This document shows, one piece after another, positions 62,064 to 64,000 of a stretch of DNA of 64,000 nucleotides. The notes under the pieces were generated by a model. It saw only the letters and a program-made list of their open reading frames with translations. It had not been told where the DNA came from and ran no database searches. The stretch's first letter is position 1. Every line of letters starts with the position of its first letter. Origin of the DNA: Clostridiales bacterium (GTDB lineage: Bacteria > Bacillota > Clostridia > Oscillospirales > Oscillospiraceae); the NCBI GenBank assembly GCA_012520295.1, contig JAAYOP010000115.1, positions 1-64,000 of the forward strand, in the 5' to 3' direction. The position numbers and the translations under genes are program-made.

Positions 62064-63308
62064 ATGAGTACACTGAAAGGCGCTTGTATAATCGGACAGT
62101 CAGGCGGCCCCACCGCGGTTATAAACGCTAGTGTTTACGGTGCCGTGAAAACCGCTCTTGAGAGCTCCGATATAACAAGTGTTCTGGGAGCCGCCCATGG
62201 TATTAAGGGTGTCTTGGACGATGTGCTGTATGATATGGGAAAAGAGGATCCGGAAGAGCTCCGGCTTCTTCTCAATACCCCCTCCAGCGCCCTGGGCTCA
62301 TGCCGCTACAAGTTGAAGGATCCGGATGAGGATGAAAGTGAATATGTCAGAATCCTTGAGGTTTTTAAAAAGTATAATGTCCGCTACTTCTTTTATAACG
62401 GCGGAAACGATTCAATGGATACCTGCAGCAAAATAAGCCGCTTCATGGCCAAAAAAGGCTATGAATGCCGTGTAATGGGCATACCGAAAACAATCGACAA
62501 TGACCTTGCAAATACTGACCATTGTCCTGGCTTCGGCAGCGCGGCTAAATATATTGCCACCTCCCTGATGGAGATATACAAGGATTCGGTAGTATACGAC
62601 ATAGGTACCATTACAGTCGTGGAAACTATGGGCCGCCATGCAGGCTGGCTGGCGGGAAGCGCCGGGCTTGCCTCCTGGTTTGGCTGCGGACCCGACCTTA
62701 TTTATTTGCCGGAGAGGGTCTTTGATATAGACAAATTCCTTTCCAACGTGAAAGAGCTATATGATAAAAACGGTAAGGTTTTGGTTGTTGCCTCCGAAGG
62801 CATCAAGGATGCTGAGGGTGTTTTCATTTCTGAGTACGGTTCAAAGGGCAAAGGCTATGTGGATTCCTTTGGACACACCCAGCTGGGAGGACTGGCTGCA
62901 ATACTGGCCAATATCATAAAGGAAAAAACAGGGGCCAAAGTCCGGGGGATTGAGCTAAGCCTCCTTCAAAGATGCGCCGCCCATATAGCCTCCCAGACGG
63001 ATATCAACGAGGCTTTTCTTGCCGGCGAAACTGCCGTCACCGCCGCTCTATCCGGTCAAACAGGCAAGATGGTCGCCTTTGAGAGGGAGACCATAAACGG
63101 TGAGTACAAATGCAAAACAAAGCTTATTCCTCTTGAGGATGTGGCAAATATCGAAAAAAAGGTTCCCCTCGACTGGATAAATCCCGAAGGAAACGGCGTC
63201 ACAAATGAATTCATCGACTATGTGCTGCCCCTAATCCAGGGCGAACCTGACAGAAGGCTGGAAAACTCCCTGCCCCGTTTTGCCAAACTGAAAAAAATAA
63301 AAGTTTAA
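62064..63308 (+). CDS. pfp: 6-phosphofructokinase, probably PPi-dependent
   Basis: A 414-residue phosphofructokinase: IIGQSGGPTAVINAS, AAHGIKGVL, YNGGNDSMDTC, GIPKTIDNDLANTDHCPGFG, and ETMGRHAGWLAGSAGLAS. ATP enzymes have GGDGS; the replacement of the second Gly by Asp (GGNDS) marks PPi use in this family. The length fits the longer PPi group. It makes fructose 1,6-bisphosphate reversibly from PPi. AAGGAGAA precedes the ATG, and a terminator follows. Confidence 0.88.
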   Translation: MSTLKGACIIGQSGGPTAVINASVYGAVKTALESSDITSVLGAAHGIKGVLDDVLYDMGKEDPEELRLLLNTPSSALGSCRYKLKDPDEDESEYVRILEVFKKYNVRYFFYNGGNDSMDTCSKISRFMAKKGYECRVMGIPKTIDNDLANTDHCPGFGSAAKYIATSLMEIYKDSVVYDIGTITVVETMGRHAGWLAGSAGLASWFGCGPDLIYLPERVFDIDKFLSNVKELYDKNGKVLVVASEGIKDAEGVFISEYGSKGKGYVDSFGHTQLGGLAAILANIIKEKTGAKVRGIELSLLQRCAAHIASQTDINEAFLAGETAVTAALSGQTGKMVAFERETINGEYKCKTKLIPLEDVANIEKKVPLDWINPEGNGVTNEFIDYVLPLIQGEPDRRLENSLPRFAKLKKIKV

Positions 63309-63320
63309 CTCAAAGTATAA

Positions 63321-63363
63321 AAAACCGACTTGAAGGCCCGTCCGGCATTCTGGTCGGTTTTAC
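63321..63363. terminator. pfp terminator
   Basis: AAAACCGAC (63321-63329) pairs with GTCGGTTTT (63353-63361), between convergent genes. Confidence 0.75.
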
Positions 63364-63437
63364 TTTTCAACGCAAAAACTACGGGCATGCCCAGTAAGCA
63401 CCCCAGCAGAGCCCGCAGCATTGTTATTCTTTTATGT

Positions 63438-63941
63438 TCAAAGTTCCAAGTCAAGATCCATACCGTCGCCTTTTGAAGAGCCTGAGGACAAAAGGGCTCT
63501 GAACTTGGCCCTGGACTGGCGAACTTCCTCAAGGGCTTCAGCGATAGCTGCCTCAGTTCTCCTCATGGCATCGTCAGCATAGTCGCTGGCAGCCTTTTTC
63601 AGCTCCGCCGCCTTTGTCTCGGCCGCCGACAAGATGTCGTTTGCCTTGGCCCTGGCGTTTTTAACTATTACCTGCTCATCCACAAGGCGCCTTGCCTGCT
63701 CCTCAGCCACTTTTTTAATGGTATCCGCTTCTTTTTTCGCATTGGCGATAAACTCCGCCCTGGCGCTTACAAGCTTTTTTGCCTCCGATAACTCATTGGG
63801 AAGCTCAGCCTTTATCTCGTCAAGCAGATCAAGAACCTTGTCGCGCTCAACTACACATTTCTCCGCGCCCAAAGGAAGGCCCCATGCATCGGATATCATA
63901 TTATAAAGGATATCTATGACTTCATATACTCCACTTGACAT
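63438..63941 (-). CDS. Coiled-coil protein (V-type ATPase subunit H-like annotation)
   Basis: A 167-residue protein: a short N-terminal domain (YEVIDILYNMISDAWGLPLGAEKCVVERDKVLDLLDEI), then a continuous Ala/Glu/Lys helix of about 95 residues and a short acidic tail. Similar Clostridia proteins are labelled ATPase or DivIVA-like. No enzyme motif is present. AGGAGGT lies about 9 nt before the ATG, right after the end of the previous gene, so the two are probably co-transcribed. Confidence 0.65.
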   Translation of the reverse strand: MSSGVYEVIDILYNMISDAWGLPLGAEKCVVERDKVLDLLDEIKAELPNELSEAKKLVSARAEFIANAKKEADTIKKVAEEQARRLVDEQVIVKNARAKANDILSAAETKAAELKKAASDYADDAMRRTEAAIAEALEEVRQSRAKFRALLSSGSSKGDGMDLDLEL

Positions 63942-63942
63942 C

Positions 63943-64000
63943 CTATTTTACCTCCTGTCCCATTCTCATCTTTTGTGCAATCTCATCTATCAGCTCACTG
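63943..64000 (-). CDS. C-terminal end of a gene that leaves the window
   Basis: The last 18 codons, ending QKMRMGQEVK and TAG. The ending resembles the C-terminal helix of CoaD (phosphopantetheine adenylyltransferase), which precedes a coiled-coil gene like 63438-63941 in Clostridia. The fragment is too short to be sure. Confidence 0.35.
   Translation of the reverse strand, partial: SELIDEIAQKMRMGQEVK

Noticed and set aside
1-64000. CRISPR arrays, rRNA and tRNA genes
   Set aside because: No regularly spaced direct repeats, rRNA-like stretches or cloverleaf candidates were seen by reading both strands.

Overview
The window looks like a chromosomal stretch from an anaerobic, endospore-forming member of the Clostridia (Firmicutes). 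The evidence is spo0A next to spoIVB, yqfC/yqfD/ylbJ and GerMN sporulation genes, SLH-domain surface proteins, a glycyl radical enzyme, a 2-oxoacid:ferredoxin oxidoreductase and a PPi-type phosphofructokinase. Strong AGGAGG-type ribosome binding sites with frequent TTG/GTG starts also fit. No rRNA, tRNA or CRISPR array was seen.

Layout. 0.2-6.3 kb: envelope proteins and lipoproteins, then an orphan glycyl radical enzyme. 6.3-10.4 kb (minus): metY-mrnC-rqcH and a frameshifted Asp/Glu racemase, translationally coupled. 10.6-14.4 kb (minus): ComEA-like protein, response regulator, histidine kinase and GerMN lipoprotein. 14.6-23 kb: D,D-carboxypeptidase, EF-G-like GTPase, a degenerate P-type-ATPase-like membrane protein, rlmB and metK. 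23-32 kb: rhomboid-like protein, beta-CASP nuclease, SLH protein, orphan sensor module, P-loop protein, hydrolase and small transporters. 32-36 kb: TetR, MMPL transporter and a repeat-rich exported partner. 36-44 kb: spo0A, spoIVB, and a cell-wall M14 endopeptidase gene split by a 3.86-kb element. 44-52 kb: HPr, mutS2 and the housekeeping/sporulation cluster yqfC-yqfD-phoH-ybeY-era-recO. 52-57.5 kb: ylbJ, a Cys-rich small protein, a P-loop protein, a four-subunit ferredoxin oxidoreductase and an SDR. 57.7-64 kb: CofE-like ligase, DUF4349 lipoprotein, divergent fba and pfp, and a coiled-coil protein.

The most exciting locus is 38.77-43.91 kb. A PG-binding/LysM/M14 peptidase gene is cut in two, at codon 234 after its NPDG motif, by a segment of exactly 3861 bp (1287 codons). 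The segment carries a large serine recombinase, a coupled 35-residue ORF and two polyol-type dehydrogenases. Both junctions share AATCCAGA-n-GGG. Joining them at the central GG restores the frame and the family sequence NPDGVDL, and the predicted circle joint is an 8-bp dyad around GGGG. The architecture matches developmentally excised sporulation elements such as the sigK skin element, and it lies beside spoIVB and spo0A.

Two other standouts follow. Spo0A has Glu in place of the phospho-acceptor Asp and has lost one acidic-pocket Asp. A membrane protein at 18.4-20.8 kb keeps the P1B-ATPase layout but lacks the DKTGT, CPC and TGE motifs. Two intergenic repeat types (a repeat pair, and long REP-like palindromes) are also present.
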